From Leadbettera azotonutricia ZAS-9 (GTDB taxonomy: Bacteria; Spirochaetota; Spirochaetia; Treponematales; Breznakiellaceae): 64,000 nucleotides of DNA. Position numbers and translations under genes: made by a program. The stretch covers positions 434,001-498,000 of the forward strand of contig NC_015577.1 of assembly GCF_000214355.1 (NCBI RefSeq). Reading direction: 5' to 3'. Shown here piece after piece: positions 60,762-64,000 of the stretch. Positions within the stretch are counted from its first letter, which is position 1. The number at the start of each line of letters is the position of its first letter. A model generated the notes under the pieces. The model was given only the letters and a program-made list of their open reading frames with translations, made no database searches and was not told where the DNA came from.

Positions 60762-62459
60762 TTCGTCATCCTGATTTTTGACATTATTCCTTCCCAGGGA
60801 AGTATCGAACCTGCCGTTGCCATACGGCCTGTATTGGAAATGACCGCATTGCCGGAGATCCACGCTTCCACCGCCTGCCTTGCCTTTTTTGACAACTGAA
60901 TTTCCTTATCCGAAAAATTGAGCAACACCACATAGGCTTCGCCATGCAGTTCCCGGCGGTACGCCATGATGCGGGTGTCGGCGTAAACAGGAATAAAGGC
61001 GCCGCTTTTTAGGCACTCACTTGAGAGGCGCAGTTGTATCAGCTTTTTGTAAAAAGCCAGCACTGAATCGGGATCATTTTTCTGCGCCTCATAATTGATA
61101 CGCGTGTAATTACGGCTAATTCCCAGCCAGGGCCTGCCCGTTGTAAACCCGGCGTTCACGCCGGAATTCCACTGCATGGGCGTGCGGGCATTATCCCGGG
61201 AAGAAATTTTTATCCACCTCCACCTGAGCCATGCGGGGATGTGAAGCTTCTTCATAAGTTTGTTAAGGTTATGGCTTTCCACATCATTGACTTCGTCAAG
61301 GCTTTTAAAGTCAAAATTGGTCATGCCGATTTCCTGGCCCTGGTAAATAAAAGGAGTGCCCCGGAGGGTCAATTCCATCAAGGCCAGAAGTTTGGCGCTC
61401 CGCTTCCACATTTCGCCGTTGTCTTTATACAAAGTAGCGGGATTCTTGCAGGCCCCGAAATGGGAAACTATGCGGGGCTGGTCGTGGTTTTCAAGGTACA
61501 CCGCATTCCATTGGAGGCCCTGCTGCCATTTGGCAAGGAGCTCAAGCAATTTGGAGGCTTGGAATTTCTTTGGAATAAAGCGGGCAATGCGGCGGTCTAT
61601 TTCAAGATGCTCAAAATAAAAAAGCATATCCAGCTCTTTGCATTCCTTGTCGCAGAGAAGCTTTGCCTCAGGAAGATCCACCATCACGGTTTCGCCCACC
61701 GTAAAGCAGTCATAATTATCCAGCACATCCCGGCGCAATTCGCGGAGTATGGCGTGGTTGCCTTCCTGGGATTTATAGTGCTCTATGCCCTGCACGGAAA
61801 GGCTCTTTTTGCCGTCGTCAAGGCTCGTCTTATAAATGATATTGATCACATCGCAGCGGAAACCCGCAGCGCCTTTGTCAAGCCAAAAACGGAAGATTTT
61901 TTTTGATTTCGTCGATTACTTTTGGATTTTTATAATTGAGATCAGGCTGCTTTTTGTGGAACAAATGGAGATAGTACTGCCCGCTTCTTTCGTCAAACCC
62001 CCACACATTCTCCATAAAAAAACCTGTCCAATTGTTTGGCAGGGCTTCCTGAGTCCCGGGCTTCGCCCCGACCTTGGGGGGCTGCCAAATGTAATAATCA
62101 CGGTAAGGGCTGTTGGGATTACGGCTTTTTTGGAACCATTCATGCTCGTCGGAAGTATGGTTTATCACCATATCCATAATGATCCTGATATCCCGCTTTC
62201 CGGCTTCCGCAAAAAGCCTTTCCATATCGGCAAGGCTTCCGAATTTGGGATCGATGGAACAGTAGTCGCTGATATCATAGCCATTGTCGGCATCAGGGGA
62301 TTTATACACCGGCGAAAGCCAGAGAATCCCAATGCCCAGATCCGCCAGCTCATCCAAACGGGAAATAATCCCTGGTATGTCGCCTATGCCATCGCCATTG
62401 GAATCCTGAAAACTCCGTGGATAGATTTGATACGCTATGCGATCCTGCCACCACTTCAT
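60758..62459 (-). pseudogene. Alpha-glucosidase (GH13), split by a one-base frameshift
   Basis: Frames 62459-61878 and 61849-60758 are the two parts of one GH13 oligo-1,6-glucosidase-like protein. The first has IAYQIYPRSFQDSNGDGIGD, WLSPVYKSPDADNGYDISDY and DMVINHTSDEH; the second follows with GFRCDVIN (nucleophile Asp), TVGETVMVD (acid Glu) and LENHDQPRIVSHFG. The break is at a run of eight A in the coding strand (61907-61914); with seven A the frame is open for 566 residues. The rest is undamaged, so this may be a switch, a very recent mutation or a sequencing error. Confidence 0.88.
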
Positions 62460-62462
62460 GCT

Positions 62463-63836
62463 CTAAGACTCCGCCACAACAGGGGCATGCTTAATCACAT
62501 TGACTTTCCACCTGCCGGTGAACAAATACACGATGATCACCAAGAGCACCCCGGCGCTTGCAACAGGGGCGCCGAGCCCTACACCCGCGAGGCCCCAGCC
62601 CAGAGTGATGCCGAAGAAATAGCAAACCGGTACGCGCAGCAAAACTGCGGACAGCATACCGGTTATTAAGGTAAAGAGGGTATGGCCGCCGCCCATCAAA
62701 AAACCGTTGATGCAGAACACAAAGGGGATAATTAAAAAATCAAATGCAAAAGTTCTAAGATAAGCAACGCCATCACGTATCATCTGCGGATCGCTGCCAA
62801 AAATTTCCACTACAAAAGAAGGGAATATCTGCACAAAGGCAAAAAAGGCAAAGGTGATGCAGGCAGAAATGGCAGAGCCTATAAAACAGGCTTTGGCAGC
62901 CCTGTCCGGTTTTCCTGCCCCAAAATTCTGGGCGCTCATGGCAGAGACCGATGCGCTCAAAGCCTGGGTGGGCATAAAGGCGAAACTGTTGAACTTGCCC
63001 ACAGCCCCCACCGCAGCCGATGCGCTCACCCCGCCCACGATGTTGATAATGGCAGTAAGGAACATGAACGAAACGCTGGTAACGCTGTTCTGTATGCAAG
63101 TGGGCAGCCCTATCTTAAAAATGAGCCGCAACTGATCCCCGTAAATATGAAAAGACTTGAGCTTGAAATCAAAATGAAAATCGTTCTTCACCATATAGCC
63201 TATGCAGAGGAAAACGCTTATTGCCTGTGAAATTACCGTTGCCAACGCCGCGCCGAATGCCGCCCAGCCGAAGACGCCCACAAAAACGAGGTCCAGTATC
63301 ACATTGGCAACGCAGGCTGCCAGCACAAAATAAAAGGGCTGCTTGGAATTCCCCATGCCCCGGAGTATTGCGCTCAGGGCGTTGTAACCAAAAATGAAGA
63401 TGATGCCCGCAAGAGTCACCGTGAGATAGCGGTCGCTTTCAACAAAGGATTCTTCCGGGGTGCGGATAAGGCGCAGTATGGGGCCTTTGAGCAAGAGCAT
63501 GACAACCGTAATCACCAGCGCCGCCATGGTAAGGAGGGTGATGATGGTGGCGGTTACGCGCCGCAGCGCCGCCCTGTTCCCCATGCCTATATACTGGCCA
63601 ATAAGCACCGTAGCGCCCATGGCAAAACCGATAACCGTATTGGTCAGGATAAAGGTCACCTGCCCCCCGATATTCACCCCCGAGAGGCTTTCGATACCAC
63701 AGAAGTTGCCTACAATCAGCATATCCGCCACATTGTAAAAGGACTGCACCAGGTTGCTGGCGAGGAAAGGGATGGCAAAAACCACCAATTTGTTCAGCAC
63801 CTTCCCTTCGGAGAGATTATTTTCAATTTTTGCCAT
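62463..63836 (-). CDS. MATE-family efflux transporter
   Basis: 457 residues with twelve helices. IPFLASNLVQSFYNVADMLI, MGATVLIGQYIGMGN, AILRGMGNSKQPF, MPTQALSASVSAMSAQNFGA are MATE/NorM-type motifs. It exports drugs or metabolites using Na+ or H+. It lies four bases before the glucosidase gene. Confidence 0.92.
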   Translation of the reverse strand: MAKIENNLSEGKVLNKLVVFAIPFLASNLVQSFYNVADMLIVGNFCGIESLSGVNIGGQVTFILTNTVIGFAMGATVLIGQYIGMGNRAALRRVTATIITLLTMAALVITVVMLLLKGPILRLIRTPEESFVESDRYLTVTLAGIIFIFGYNALSAILRGMGNSKQPFYFVLAACVANVILDLVFVGVFGWAAFGAALATVISQAISVFLCIGYMVKNDFHFDFKLKSFHIYGDQLRLIFKIGLPTCIQNSVTSVSFMFLTAIINIVGGVSASAAVGAVGKFNSFAFMPTQALSASVSAMSAQNFGAGKPDRAAKACFIGSAISACITFAFFAFVQIFPSFVVEIFGSDPQMIRDGVAYLRTFAFDFLIIPFVFCINGFLMGGGHTLFTLITGMLSAVLLRVPVCYFFGITLGWGLAGVGLGAPVASAGVLLVIIVYLFTGRWKVNVIKHAPVVAES

Positions 63837-63888
63837 TGTGGTTCTAGTGTATCCATTCTTCAGGTTTTTTCATACAACACCTTGCGGC

Positions 63889-64000
63889 TCAGTCCTTCCC
63901 GGCTTTTTCAATCCTCTTAAAATCCTCATCGGAAATAACAGCAAGGCAGCCCTTGCCCCAGAAAGCTATATCATCAAGGGCGAGCCAGCGGCTTTTCTGG
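63889..64000 (-). CDS. C-terminal end of an unidentified gene
   Basis: The last 36 codons of a minus-strand gene (SRWLALDDIAFWGKGCLAVI, then a charged helix ending KAGKD). The start is beyond the window. Family not recognised. Confidence 0.55.
   Translation of the reverse strand, partial: QKSRWLALDDIAFWGKGCLAVISDEDFKRIEKAGKD

Overview
The window looks like spirochaete chromosome, most likely a gut Treponema (termite-type). The basis is protein style: an LptA/LptB pair after CTP synthase, a bactofilin/YaaR/PSP1 cluster, an Mla-type lipid transport operon, a long spirochaete-type phosphofructokinase, and many periplasmic sugar-binding proteins. This is inference from recognised families; no marker gene such as 16S rRNA is present.

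Bases 1-14,100 are an AT-rich accessory island. It holds: a two-gene module (NdpA-like nucleoid protein plus a membrane protein); a PIN-domain toxin pair; a phage-gene remnant; a probable 27-residue peptide gene behind an OmpR/PhoB-style operator; an exported small protein followed by a DUF4405/DUF4491/histidine kinase/response regulator operon; a decayed XRE gene; a second XRE gene cut in two by a complete IS3-family element whose removal restores the frame exactly; two members of an unrecognised protein family; an XRE-DUF4238-small membrane peptide operon; a 630-base block of strong hairpins; and three small mobile-type genes.

Bases 14,100-22,100 are a phage head and packaging cassette on the minus strand: integrase, excisionase-like protein, small and large terminase, portal, an unexpected LuxR-type regulator, protease and capsid. 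No tail or lysis genes are present. It is either a decayed prophage or a capsid-forming satellite. Just beyond it lies a candidate small RNA (about 22,181-22,337) with its own promoter, nested stems and a terminator whose loop copies the anti-Shine-Dalgarno sequence.

Bases 22,400-64,000 are core genome: lipid, nucleotide, cell-wall and translation functions; the Mla operon; cell-surface and cytoskeletal genes; pyrG-lptA-lptB; then a long sugar locus. In that locus an anchored binding protein, a YesM/LytS-like kinase and a YesN-like regulator (resembling XylFII-LytS-YesN) precede a ChvE-GguA-GguB type transporter, a zinc methyltransferase-like protein and another binding protein. An alpha-glucosidase with a one-base frameshift, an EamA/RarD transporter and a MATE exporter close the window.

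At least five core genes have promoters placed so that transcription should start at or within about three bases of the start codon, which suggests common leaderless mRNAs.
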